A stretch of DNA of 48,151 nt from Duganella margarita (lineage in GTDB: Bacteria > Pseudomonadota > Gammaproteobacteria > Burkholderiales > Burkholderiaceae_D), in the NCBI RefSeq assembly GCF_009857535.1, contig NZ_WWCS01000028.1, positions 1 to 48,151 on the forward strand, read 5' to 3'. Below, piece by piece: positions 25,979 through 33,937 of the stretch. The stretch's first letter is position 1, and each line of letters opens with the position of its first letter. The translations under genes were made by a program, and so were the position numbers. The notes under the pieces were generated by a model that worked only from the letters and a program-made list of their open reading frames with translations, had not been told where the DNA came from and made no database searches.

Positions 25979-26643
25979 TACTTCAGCTCCCAGAACTTGA
26001 CCCGCACCGTCTGGATCAGGCGCGTGCGCTCCGGATTCACCTGTGTCAGCCAGAAATAGAAATCGTTGTTGCCGGAGTCGTTGTGGCCATCGGCGTAGGC
26101 CAGCGTCTTGGCGCTGCCGTCCCACAACGTGAAGTGGCCGGAGGCGTCGCCCCAGCCGCTCACCTCGAACGCGACGATGCCGTTCTTGCCGGCCAGCTTG
26201 GTGTCGATGAATGCCTGCCCCTGCTTGACGCGCTCCTTGAACTGCACGGTCAGCTCGGCATCGTTGTTCAGCAGCGTCTTGGGAATCACCGTCAGGCCGA
26301 GTTCCTCGTCGGCGCCCTTGAAGCGGCGCGCCAGTTCCGCCTTCAGGTCGGTCACCCGCAGCCAGTACCAGTAACCGTCGCCGCCCTGGATGCTGGCGCC
26401 GGCGCCGGCCGCTTTCGGCAGTTTCAGGCCGCTGCGATTGAGGCCGTACGACATGCGCACCGCGCAGGTGTTTTCATAGCCGGGCTGGGCGTACAGCTTG
26501 ACGAACTTGCCGCCGATCTGGCTGTCGTACAGCGTCTGCGTGCTGACGCTGCTGGCGGGGTAGTTCTTTTGCATGTCCGCCCACGATGGCCGATGCGGGA
26601 CCACTGTGGCCGTGGCACTTCCGGATGTGGCGGTAATGGGCAC
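25978..26643 (-). CDS. Tae4-like type VI secretion amidase effector
   Basis: A putative peptidoglycan amidase of 221 residues, delivered into rival cells to cut the stem peptide. The catalytic pair is visible: Cys60 in ENTCAVRMSYGLN and His170 in GHFTLWDG, both matching the Tae4 pattern. The N-terminal 25 residues are a flexible extension with no Sec signal, as expected for a T6SS cargo. The start is a GTG at 26643 with GAGGT six bases upstream. It is the first gene of an operon with an exported putative immunity protein and a PAAR spike. The cognate secretion machinery must lie elsewhere in the genome, if present. Confidence 0.85.
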   Translation of the reverse strand: MPITATSGSATATVVPHRPSWADMQKNYPASSVSTQTLYDSQIGGKFVKLYAQPGYENTCAVRMSYGLNRSGLKLPKAAGAGASIQGGDGYWYWLRVTDLKAELARRFKGADEELGLTVIPKTLLNNDAELTVQFKERVKQGQAFIDTKLAGKNGIVAFEVSGWGDASGHFTLWDGSAKTLAYADGHNDSGNNDFYFWLTQVNPERTRLIQTVRVKFWELK

Positions 26644-26716
26644 AAAAAACCTCGACGACGCTGTGAATTAATATAAATCTTATCTGATTTATACCGCGTG
26701 CGGCGTACGGTTGAGT

Positions 26717-27481
26717 TTATTGTGGGCAACCGTCAATAAACAGTTTCAGTTCGCCCGGCAGGAAGGTGGTCCACTGTTCGTTGGTGGTCAGCGGCTGGGT
26801 GACGATGATGGCCACGCGGTCGTTGGGCGTAGTCACCTGGGCGAAATCCACGCTGACGTCCTCGTCCGACAGCTTGGCGGTCTCAAACGGATGCTGGCGC
26901 ACCAGGTAGAACAGATTGGTCGAGCAATGCGCGAACAGCTCGCCGCCGGACGACAGCATCATATTGAAGGTGCCGTGCGTGGCAATCTCGTGCACCAGCG
27001 AACTGAGCATGGAGCGCAGTTGATCCAGCGGCGGCCGCTGGTCGCCAAAGCGCGCCCGCAGCTGTTGCAGCAGGTAGCAGAAGGCCCGTTCGCTGTCGGT
27101 GGTGCCGACCGGGCGGAAGGCGCCGTTCAGCAGCGGATCGAACTCCTTCAGGTCGCCATTGTGGGCAAACACCCAGTATTGCCCCCACAGCTCGCGCACG
27201 AACGGGTGGCAATTCTCCAGCGCCACCTGGCCTTGCGTGGCCTTGCGGATGTGGGCAATGACGTTGGTGGACTTGATCGGGTAACGTTTGATCAGCTCGG
27301 CAATCGGCGAAGCGATCGCCGCCTGGTGATCGACGAAATGGCGCACGCCGGCGCCTTCAAAGAAAGCGATGCCCCAGCCGTCGTGGTGGGTATCCGTTTG
27401 GCCGCCACGCATGGCGAAGCCGGTAAAGCTGAACACAATGTCGGTCGGGACATTGCAGTTCATTCCGAGAAGTTGGCACAT
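26717..27481 (-). CDS. yafJ: Class II glutamine amidotransferase (YafJ type)
   Basis: An N-terminal nucleophile glutaminase-domain protein of 254 residues. Cys2 directly after the start Met (MCQLLGMNCN) is the expected nucleophile. Other family blocks are THHDGWGIAFF, HIRKATQGQV and FAHNGDLKEF, plus TTDSERAFCYLLQ. It consists of the glutaminase domain alone, without a synthetase partner domain, and its acceptor substrate is unknown. It resembles YafJ/EgtC-like proteins. No Shine-Dalgarno sequence precedes the ATG. Instead a 13-bp inverted repeat with a TATAAT in its loop overlaps the start codon, so a leaderless transcript is possible. Confidence 0.92.
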   Translation of the reverse strand: MCQLLGMNCNVPTDIVFSFTGFAMRGGQTDTHHDGWGIAFFEGAGVRHFVDHQAAIASPIAELIKRYPIKSTNVIAHIRKATQGQVALENCHPFVRELWGQYWVFAHNGDLKEFDPLLNGAFRPVGTTDSERAFCYLLQQLRARFGDQRPPLDQLRSMLSSLVHEIATHGTFNMMLSSGGELFAHCSTNLFYLVRQHPFETAKLSDEDVSVDFAQVTTPNDRVAIIVTQPLTTNEQWTTFLPGELKLFIDGCPQ

Positions 27482-27508
27482 GGCGTGATTATACCCACGC
27501 CATGTGCC
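27475..27508 (-). promoter_or_regulatory. Inverted repeat with -10-like loop across the yafJ start
   Basis: GGCACATGGCGTG (27475-27487) and CACGCCATGTGCC (27496-27508) are perfect 13-bp reverse complements separated by 8 bp. On the minus strand the loop reads GGTATAAT, a consensus -10. The ATG of the amidotransferase follows 7 bases after it. No good -35 is seen. It may act as an operator or promoter, or as a hairpin in read-through mRNA from the upstream gene. Confidence 0.5.
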
Positions 27509-27515
27509 GGCCGGT

Positions 27516-27773
27516 TTAATGCAGCAACACCGGTTGGCTCATCAACTCATCGTAACTGCCTAAAAATTCGTCGATTTCCGCCATCGTCGGTTCTCCGGCG
27601 ATCAGTTCGTTGACGTCGCGGCGGAAGCTTTTCGCCAGTTCGCCGGCAATGAAAATTTCCCGTTTGCCACCTTTGTCGACAATTTCATAGCCGCCGAACC
27701 GCAATGCGTCCAGGTTGCGGTCCACGCCGAATTCGACAACACTGTATTGCTCGCTGTTGTAGATGAGGTTCAT
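27516..27773 (-). CDS. DUF3567 domain-containing protein
   Basis: A small cytoplasmic protein of 85 residues starting at the ATG at 27773 (MNLIYNSEQYSVVEFGVD), with AAAGGAAG upstream as ribosome site. The longer frame to 28007 covers the neighbouring gene in the wrong frame. Conserved-looking blocks are FGGYEIVDKGGKREIFIAG and IDEFLGSYDEL. DUF3567 proteins are short, widespread in Burkholderiales and of unknown function. It lies 100 bp downstream of the CobW-like gene. That gap holds the perfect 12-bp palindrome CCCCAATTGGGG at 27822-27833, a possible operator. Confidence 0.88.
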   Translation of the reverse strand: MNLIYNSEQYSVVEFGVDRNLDALRFGGYEIVDKGGKREIFIAGELAKSFRRDVNELIAGEPTMAEIDEFLGSYDELMSQPVLLH

Positions 27774-27873
27774 TTTGCTTCCTTTCTCAAGGGGCGAAAC
27801 ACCTGCGTTTCCGCCTTCCACCCCCAATTGGGGTCGAAAACGGGCCAATTCAAGGCCAATCAGCGGGCTGGGA

Positions 27874-28293
27874 TTAGGCCGCGATGTCGTCTTGCAGTTC
27901 CAGCAAGGCCCCGTAGGGCGCCTCGGACAACCAGGAACGCAATTGCTCCAGGTGCTCGGCAGAGGCCAGACTGATGTACAACCGCGCGGGGGGACGGCGC
28001 AGCACACGGTTTAATGTTACTCGCAAAATCAGATTGCCGCTGCAATGCAGGCAGCCTGGCGCGATACGCAACACTTGCGGCACGGTATCAAAGGGAACCG
28101 GGCCTGCCGTGGAATCAAAGGATAACGCCGAACTGCCGTCCGACAAACCCTCCAGAATGATGGTGCTGGCCCCTTCCTTCGGCAGGAGGGCAGCAATGGC
28201 GGCCTCGCGCGCGCCGGCGCGGGGGCCGGTGACCAGCCAGGTCGGCACCGGCGGCCGGTGATGGGCGGCGCCGGTGTCGGGGGTGGCCGCCAC
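27874..28293 (-). CDS. Short CobW/G3E GTPase-like protein, degenerate
   Basis: A 139-residue protein. The start is probably the GTG at 28293, two bases after the stop of the response-regulator gene. The upstream part of the same frame is a shadow of that gene. WLVTGPRAGAREAAIAALLP resembles a P-loop strand-loop-helix but lacks the GKT/S ending. APGCLHCSGNLILRVTLNRV resembles the GCxCC metal motif and following helix of CobW/G3E GTPases, with one Cys shifted. Thus it looks like a much shortened CobW relative that has lost nucleotide hydrolysis. It is translationally linked to the ntrX-like gene. Its role is unknown. Confidence 0.7.
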   Translation of the reverse strand: MAATPDTGAAHHRPPVPTWLVTGPRAGAREAAIAALLPKEGASTIILEGLSDGSSALSFDSTAGPVPFDTVPQVLRIAPGCLHCSGNLILRVTLNRVLRRPPARLYISLASAEHLEQLRSWLSEAPYGALLELQDDIAA

Positions 28294-28295
28294 AA

Positions 28296-29012
28296 TCAGG
28301 CGTTTTTCTTGGCCAGCTTGCCCGGCTCGACGCCCAGCTGCTTGAGCTTGCGGTACAGGTGGGTACGTTCGAGGCCGGTTTTCTCGGCCACGCGCGTCAT
28401 GCTGCCGCCTTCGCGGCCCAGGTGGTGCTCGAAGTACATGCGCTCGAAGGCGTCGCGCGCCTCGCGCAGCGGCAGGTCGAACGACAGGTTGAACATGTGG
28501 TTGTCGGCGCCGGCCACGGTGGCGCCGCCGCGCACCGCAATCGCCGCCGCCGGGTTTTGCACCGCGAAGCCGCCCAGCGCCGGGGTTTCTTCCGGCTGCG
28601 CCGCCACCACCGGACGCGGCGCCAGGGCCGGCGCGCGCACGGTTTCCTGGGCCCGGGTCAGCCCGGCCTGCACCGCCTTGAGCAGCTTTTGCAGCGCGAT
28701 CGGCTTTTCCAGGAAGTTCAGCGCGCCGATGCGGGTCGCCTCGACCGCCGTATCGATGGTCGCATGGCCCGACATCATGATCACCGGCATGGTCAGCAAG
28801 CCGTCGCGCTGCCATTCCTTGAGCAGCGTAACGCCATCGGTATCCGGCATCCAGATATCGAGCAGCACCAGGTCCGGCGCACCCTGGGCCCGCGCTTCGC
28901 GGGCCTGCTGGGCATTTTCCGCCAGTTGTATTGCATGTCCCTCGTCGCTCAAGATTTCCGAGAGCAACTCGCGGATACCCATTTCATCGTCAACTACCAG
29001 AATGTTTGCCAT
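28296..29012 (-). CDS. NtrX-like response regulator without an AAA+ domain
   Basis: A 238-residue response regulator. Residues 1-120 are a receiver domain with acidic pocket Asp8-Asp9, phosphoacceptor Asp52 (LLDIWMPDTDG), MMSGHATIDTAV and Lys in LEKPI. This GHATI pattern is typical of the NtrC/NtrX branch. A Pro/Ala-rich linker (about 123-175) replaces the sigma-54-interacting AAA+ domain, and a Fis-type helix-turn-helix ends the protein (MTRVAEKTGLERTHLYRKL). It should bind DNA but not activate sigma-54 polymerase by itself. It lies 61 bp after the NtrY-like kinase gene. The pair probably senses nitrogen or redox state, as in known NtrYX systems. Confidence 0.9.
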   Translation of the reverse strand: MANILVVDDEMGIRELLSEILSDEGHAIQLAENAQQAREARAQGAPDLVLLDIWMPDTDGVTLLKEWQRDGLLTMPVIMMSGHATIDTAVEATRIGALNFLEKPIALQKLLKAVQAGLTRAQETVRAPALAPRPVVAAQPEETPALGGFAVQNPAAAIAVRGGATVAGADNHMFNLSFDLPLREARDAFERMYFEHHLGREGGSMTRVAEKTGLERTHLYRKLKQLGVEPGKLAKKNA

Positions 29013-29073
29013 CTTCCCTTGCCTTCCTCATTTCGCCGTCGTGCGACGGCAATGATTTTTGTACTCGTAGCGG

Positions 29074-31368
29074 TTAGCTATTTTGCGACGCCGGTGCTAA
29101 CTTTAACAGCAAAATCAACACTGACGCGCCACTTCTATCGCCATGGTTCTGGATATCGATCCGTCCGCCATGTTCTTCGATAATTTTCTTCACCATCGCC
29201 AGGCCCAGGCCGGTGCCGCGCGCCTTCGAGGTCACATACGGCTCGAACGCCCGCGCCAGGATTTTCGGCGCGAACCCCGGGCCGTTGTCGCTGATCGCCA
29301 GCCGCACCGCCGTGCGCGTGCCGCCGTCCGCGCCCTGATAATGAATGGCTTCGGTGATCACGTCAATGCGCGCCTGCGGTGCACCGCCCGCCAGCTCCGC
29401 CATGGCGTCCTGGGCGTTCTGCAGCAGGTTGTGGATTACCTGGCGCAACTGGGTGGCGTCGCCCATTATCAGCGGCAGGCCGGGCGCCAGCTGCGGGTGG
29501 ATGATGTCATTGCCCTCGCCGCTGATATACAGGTGCAGGATCTCGTCGATCAGCGCATTCAAATCCAGCGGCCCCAGCACCGCCGGCGGCGTGCGCGCAT
29601 AATCGCGGAAGTCGTCCACCATGCGCTTCATCGCCGCCACCTGGTTGACGATGGTGGTGGTGCCCTTGTTGAGCAGCTCGGCATCCTGCGGCATCAGCTT
29701 GTCTTCCAGCTTCATCTGCATGCGCTCGGCCGACAGCTGGATCGGCGTCAGCGGGTTCTTGATCTCGTGCGCCAGCCGGCGCGCCACCTCGCCCCAGGCG
29801 ATCGAGCGCTGGGCCGAAATCACGTCCGAGATATCGTCGAACACCACCAGATAGCCGCTGCCGCCCTCGACCGGCAGGCGCGAGCCGCGCGTCAGCAGCG
29901 TCAAATCATTGCCCTCGACCCCGGCCGACTGCCGCGGCACCTCGATCTGGCGCTGCCAGTGTAACCGCGTCAGGCTGCGGCCGGCGGCCGATTGCGCATT
30001 CTGGCCGGCGAACGCGGCCACGATGGCGCCGCCGAACTCCTGCAGGCCGTCGATGTCGTCCAGCCGCTGGCCGATCATGGTCACGCCGGCCTGCTGCAAG
30101 ATGCGCTCGACCGAGTCGTTGCAGCTGATCAGGTGGAATTCATGGTCCAGCACCATCACGCCGGCCGACATATTGGCCAGCACCGACTCCAGGTGGGCCT
30201 TGGCGTTCTGCACCGCCGCGCGGTTGCGCTCGACGGCGCTGCGGGCCTCCGACAACTGCCGCGTCATGGTGTTGAACGACTGCGTCAGCGTGCCCAGCTC
30301 GTCCGAGGTGGCGACGATCGGCCGCGGCGACAGGTCGCCCTCGGCCACCGCACGCGTGCCCTCGGCCAGCAGCAGCAGCGGCTGCGCCAGGTCGCTGGCG
30401 ATCAGGAAGGCGCTGGCGATGGCGCCGAACACCGCCAAGAGCAGGGTCAGCGTCAGCGTCACCAGGTACATCTTGCGCAGGCCGTCGCGGGCGTCGAAGC
30501 GCTCCTTGTAGTCGGCGTAGGCGCGGCGGATGGTTTCGCCGTCGGCCGCCAGCGGCGCCGGCGCCAGCTGGATCAGCTGCAGATAGCGCGGCGCCAGGTG
30601 GGTGCCGTTGGGCTGGATAAAGTCGGGAATCGGCACCAGCACCCGCAGCCGCAGCTGGTTGACCGGCTCGGCCGGCGCCACCGGCGCGCTGACCAGGTCG
30701 CTGTGCAACTCATTGCCGCCTTCGGCCGCGCCGTAGCGTTCCTCCTTCTTGACCGTGGCCATCATTTCGCGGGTCGGCAGGTCGGCGCTCAGGTTGCCGA
30801 CCCGGCTGGCGCGGGCGCTGACCACCAGGCCGCCGTCGGCGTCGACGATGATGGCGTTCTGCATGCCGGTCTGCTCCTTGACCAGCGCGGCCAGCGTGCC
30901 GCGCTCGGAGCCGAACGGCCGCAGCGCCAGCTGCTCGGCGGTGCGGCTGGCGGTGGCGCCCAGCTCGCCGATGGCGCGGTCCAGGCCAGCGCGGCTGAGG
31001 TTGATGCCGGACTTCAGCGCCTCTTCCACCGGCACGTTGAACCACGATTCAATCGAATGGGAGACAAACTGCACCGAGACCAGGAAGATCACCAGGCCCG
31101 GCAGCACGCCGATGGCGGCAAACAGCAGCACCAGCCGGGTCATCAGCTTGGAGCCGAACTTGCCGGCCTTGTAGCGCGAATACAGGCGGAACAGCGACAC
31201 CACCACCAGCAGCAGCAGGCCGACCGCCACCGCCGCGTTCAGGCCCAGCAGCCAGGCGTAGGAGCGGTCGAAGAAGCCGGAATTGTCGGAGGCCGTGGCC
31301 AAGAGGAACAGCAGGATGCTGACGATGGCGCCGCCAACCAGCGATAAATACCGCAGGGCCCGTTTCAC
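29074..31368 (-). CDS. NtrY-like membrane sensor histidine kinase
   Basis: A 764-residue kinase. Two helices near the N-terminus (LVGGAIVSILLFLLATAS, LNAAVAVGLLLLVVVSLF) and a third at LFAAIGVLPGLVIFLVSV precede a periplasmic domain (about 100-290). A further helix, a HAMP region (LLAEGTRAVAEGDLSP) and a PAS domain follow. The HisKA phosphoacceptor is in RRLAHEIKNPLTPIQLSAER, written here as RRLAHEIKNPLT, and the ATPase domain has NLLQNAQDAM, DNGPGF and GTGLGLAMVK. The start is a GTG at 31368 directly after the DUF4390 stop (TAAGTG). It phosphorylates the regulator encoded next. Domain order and context fit NtrY. Confidence 0.93.
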   Translation of the reverse strand: MKRALRYLSLVGGAIVSILLFLLATASDNSGFFDRSYAWLLGLNAAVAVGLLLLVVVSLFRLYSRYKAGKFGSKLMTRLVLLFAAIGVLPGLVIFLVSVQFVSHSIESWFNVPVEEALKSGINLSRAGLDRAIGELGATASRTAEQLALRPFGSERGTLAALVKEQTGMQNAIIVDADGGLVVSARASRVGNLSADLPTREMMATVKKEERYGAAEGGNELHSDLVSAPVAPAEPVNQLRLRVLVPIPDFIQPNGTHLAPRYLQLIQLAPAPLAADGETIRRAYADYKERFDARDGLRKMYLVTLTLTLLLAVFGAIASAFLIASDLAQPLLLLAEGTRAVAEGDLSPRPIVATSDELGTLTQSFNTMTRQLSEARSAVERNRAAVQNAKAHLESVLANMSAGVMVLDHEFHLISCNDSVERILQQAGVTMIGQRLDDIDGLQEFGGAIVAAFAGQNAQSAAGRSLTRLHWQRQIEVPRQSAGVEGNDLTLLTRGSRLPVEGGSGYLVVFDDISDVISAQRSIAWGEVARRLAHEIKNPLTPIQLSAERMQMKLEDKLMPQDAELLNKGTTTIVNQVAAMKRMVDDFRDYARTPPAVLGPLDLNALIDEILHLYISGEGNDIIHPQLAPGLPLIMGDATQLRQVIHNLLQNAQDAMAELAGGAPQARIDVITEAIHYQGADGGTRTAVRLAISDNGPGFAPKILARAFEPYVTSKARGTGLGLAMVKKIIEEHGGRIDIQNHGDRSGASVLILLLKLAPASQNS

Positions 31369-31977
31369 TTACTCAGCCTTGTAGACAAAGGTTCGCTTGT
31401 CCGACGCCAGGCGCCATTCACTATTATTGAGGGCGTTGACCTTGAGCGGCTTGGGCACGTAGTTGGGGTCCAGCCCCATGCTCAGCTTGACGGTATAGTT
31501 TTCGCCGACCTTCAGCGCGCCGCGCGGCGCCACCAGCCAGCGGTTGGGCCGGCGGATCAGGAACAGCGCGTCTTCCAGCGACGAGAAGCTCTGGTGCACG
31601 CTGCCGCTGACGGCGACGTTGTACTGGCGCGTGAGCACGTTGTACGACAGGCTGACGGTCTGGCGCGCGGTGATGGCTTTTTCGTCAAACCAGTACCAGC
31701 GCGGGCGGGTGAATTCGATTTCGGTGTAGAAGTACAGCGGCTTGCCGTATTGCAGCGCGTCTTCCATCTCGTGGCTCAGCTCGAAGCCATAGGTGGCCGA
31801 CAGCCGGTAGCCGTCTTCCGTGGCCTCGACCAGTGCGCGGCGGATTTCCACGCCCTCGGCGGCATGCGCCGGCTGCGGCAGCAGCGCCAGCAAGGCCAGC
31901 GTCAGCAGCAAGGAGGCTAGCAGAAATCGAAACAATCGTCGCGTCACGTGGGGGCCGGTACTCAAGAGGTTACGCAT
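31369..31977 (-). CDS. DUF4390 exported protein
   Basis: A 202-residue exported protein starting at the ATG at 31977. That start lies 8 bp inside the rsmB 3' end, and a GTG at 31947 is an alternative that would start the signal peptide directly. The signal segment is RLFRFLLASLLLTLALLALL with cleavage near AHAAE. The mature domain carries YGFELSHEMEDALQYG, EFTRPRWYWFDE and SLSYNVLTRQYNV, matching DUF4390. The function is unknown. It is placed between rsmB and ntrY with overlapping or abutting junctions, forming an rsmB-DUF4390-ntrY-ntrX transcription unit. That order is common in betaproteobacteria and suggests an envelope role tied to NtrY sensing. Confidence 0.9.
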   Translation of the reverse strand: MRNLLSTGPHVTRRLFRFLLASLLLTLALLALLPQPAHAAEGVEIRRALVEATEDGYRLSATYGFELSHEMEDALQYGKPLYFYTEIEFTRPRWYWFDEKAITARQTVSLSYNVLTRQYNVAVSGSVHQSFSSLEDALFLIRRPNRWLVAPRGALKVGENYTVKLSMGLDPNYVPKPLKVNALNNSEWRLASDKRTFVYKAE

Positions 31978-33376
31978 TTTTCTGGAACAGCGCGTAAAAC
32001 AAACCATCGTGATCCTGCCCGGAGCCGCCGGCGGGGAGCAATTGACCGGGCGCATCCAGCCGTACCGCCTGATGTCGTACAGCAAAAGCGGCCGCCTGCG
32101 CCTCGGATTCCTGCGGCCACAAGGAACATGTCACGAATAGCAATTTACCACCCGGTGCCAGCATCTGCCAAAGATTGTCGAGGATTTTGCCGGAAAGTGT
32201 TGCAAGTTGGAGCGTGTCGGCCTTGCGCCGCAGCCAGCGGATATCCGGATGGCGGCGCACGATGCCGGAGGCGGTACACGGCACGTCGGCCAGGATGCGG
32301 TCGTACGGCTGGCCGTCCCACCAGTCTTTGTGCTGGGCGTCCGCGGCCTGCAAGGTGGCCTTCAGTTGCAAGCGTTGCAAGTTCTCGCCGACCCGCGCCA
32401 GGCGCTTGGCGTCGGCGTCCAGCGCGGTGACGTCGGCGTCGGCCAGTTCCAGGATGTGGCAGGTCTTGCCGCCGGGGGCGGCGCAGGCGTCCAGCACGCG
32501 CATGCCGGCTTGCACATCCAGCAGCGGCGCCGCCAGCTGGGCGCCGGCATCCTGCACCGACACGTCGCCGTCGGCAAAGCCGGGAATCAGCTGCACGCCG
32601 ACCGCCTTGTCGAGGCGCACCGCGTACGGGCCGATCTGGCTGGCGCCGAGGCCGGCGGCGCTCAGCTTGGCCAGGTATTGTTCGACCGTGGTGCGGCGGG
32701 CGTTGACGCGCAGCGTCAGCGGCGGCGCGCTGTTGCCGCTGGCCAGGATGGCTTGCCATTGCTGCGGCCAGGCGCTTTTGGCGGCGTCGATCCACCACTG
32801 CGGGTAATTCCATTTTGCTACCGGTTGCAGCAATACCGCGTCCAGCAGCGCCTGGCGCTCGCGCAGAAAGCGGCGCAGCACGGCGTTGACCATGCCCTTG
32901 GCGCGGGCGGTGTCCGGATGCGACTCGGCGGCGGTGACGGTCTGGTCGACCACGGTGAAATCTTCGTAGGGGCGCGGCTCGTCGGGCGACGCCAGCAGCG
33001 CCAGCGCGCACGACAGCAAGGCCGATACCAGCGGCTCGGGCGCCTTGGGCGCCATCAGGCTGACCAGCGCCTCGCTCTGGCCCAGCTGGCGCATGGCGCG
33101 GTAACTGATGTCCTGCATGGCGCCGCGTGCCTGCGGCGTGATTTCCGGCAGCCGCGACCACACATGGCCCAGCGCCAGCGGCAGATTGGTGCCGGTGCGC
33201 ACCTGGGCAATGGCGTTGGCCGCGCCCATCAGGCTGTACGCCAGGGCGTCGGGCTTGAGGCTGGTCTGGAAGTGGGTCTGCAACGCCGGTTTCAGCTCCC
33301 GCGCATGGCTGGCGCGCATTTTTGGCGCGGCCGGCTTGGCGGCAGACTTCAAGGAGAGCGTTGGACGCTTGTTCAT
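31970..33376 (-). CDS. rsmB: 16S rRNA (cytosine(967)-C(5))-methyltransferase
   Basis: Methylates C967 of 16S rRNA using S-adenosylmethionine. The product is 468 residues. The N-terminal NusB-like RNA-binding domain (about 40-200) includes VDQTVTAAESHPD and GMVNAVLRRFLRER. The catalytic domain has LDACAAPGGKTCHILEL for SAM binding, the DVPCTASGIVRRHPDIRW loop with one catalytic Cys, and VTCSLWPQESE with the second Cys, as usual for m5C enzymes. A basic N-terminal extension of about 25 residues rich in Lys/Ala/Pro precedes the NusB domain. It heads the DUF4390-ntrYX unit, and the next gene starts 8 bp before its stop. Confidence 0.96.
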   Translation of the reverse strand: MNKRPTLSLKSAAKPAAPKMRASHARELKPALQTHFQTSLKPDALAYSLMGAANAIAQVRTGTNLPLALGHVWSRLPEITPQARGAMQDISYRAMRQLGQSEALVSLMAPKAPEPLVSALLSCALALLASPDEPRPYEDFTVVDQTVTAAESHPDTARAKGMVNAVLRRFLRERQALLDAVLLQPVAKWNYPQWWIDAAKSAWPQQWQAILASGNSAPPLTLRVNARRTTVEQYLAKLSAAGLGASQIGPYAVRLDKAVGVQLIPGFADGDVSVQDAGAQLAAPLLDVQAGMRVLDACAAPGGKTCHILELADADVTALDADAKRLARVGENLQRLQLKATLQAADAQHKDWWDGQPYDRILADVPCTASGIVRRHPDIRWLRRKADTLQLATLSGKILDNLWQMLAPGGKLLFVTCSLWPQESEAQAAAFAVRHQAVRLDAPGQLLPAGGSGQDHDGLFYALFQKNA

Positions 33377-33503
33377 ATGTTAATTCCAGAGTGGGGCGAC
33401 GGCCGTGATCGCGCAGTATACATTAGCGCCAGACGCAAGGCGACAGCGGGATTGCCTTAATTTCGGTCAAACGTGCCGCCACCGGCGGGCGTATGATCGG
33501 CAG

Positions 33504-33821
33504 ATGGCGACGCAACCAAAATCCGAAACAAGCACTGACGATCCGGTCCTGGCGAGACTAGGCGGCGTGGAGGCGCAACTGACTGGTGTGGAAACACGGC
33601 TGGCCGTTGTGGAAGTGGATCTTGCAATCGTCAAATCCAACTATGCTACGAAAGAAGACATTGCGAAGTTGCATGAAGCAATCACTGCGGGCGACGACAG
33701 GCTGGAGATCAAGATGGCGCAAATGGAGACCCGGCTGATCAAATGGTTTATCGGCACCGCCGTCACGTTGTCCGCCGTGGTCGGCACGATCGCCTTTTCC
33801 GTGGCAAGGTTTATTCATTAG
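33504..33821 (+). CDS. Coiled-coil protein with C-terminal membrane anchor
   Basis: A 105-residue protein starting at the ATG at 33504 (MATQPKSETSTDDPVLARLG). The longer frame from 33405 adds sequence with no coding character. The middle is a heptad-like coiled coil (VEAQLTGVETRLAVVEVDL and TAGDDRLEIKMAQMETRL). The last 25 residues are one membrane helix (FIGTAVTLSAVVGTIAFSV). This layout resembles CCDC90/DUF1640-type or phage-derived tail-anchored coiled coils. The function is unknown. It is a single gene between rsmB (divergent) and argS. Confidence 0.75.
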   Translation: MATQPKSETSTDDPVLARLGGVEAQLTGVETRLAVVEVDLAIVKSNYATKEDIAKLHEAITAGDDRLEIKMAQMETRLIKWFIGTAVTLSAVVGTIAFSVARFIH

Positions 33822-33868
33822 CAACACCCTGCTGCCTCACACTCCGCCCGTCAGGCCGGTCAACACAG

Positions 33869-33874
33869 TATAAT
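33869..33874 (+). promoter_or_regulatory. Candidate -10 element upstream of argS
   Basis: A perfect TATAAT lies 63 bp before the argS ATG in the intergenic region. No convincing -35 lies 16-18 bp upstream of it, so this is a candidate only. Confidence 0.35.
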
Positions 33875-33937
33875 TACCGCTGTTTGGCCGGCGCCGCTGC
33901 GCCCGCCGTTTCCACTATCTGATGAATTCTTAAGCGC

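Noticed and set aside
24655..26643. A complete type VI secretion locus
   Set aside because: Only the cargo genes and the PAAR tip are here. No tss core gene or VgrG is found on either side.
27874..28815. A 313-residue protein on the minus strand
   Set aside because: Its first half lies over the response-regulator gene in another frame. Only the part from the GTG at 28293 has protein-like character.
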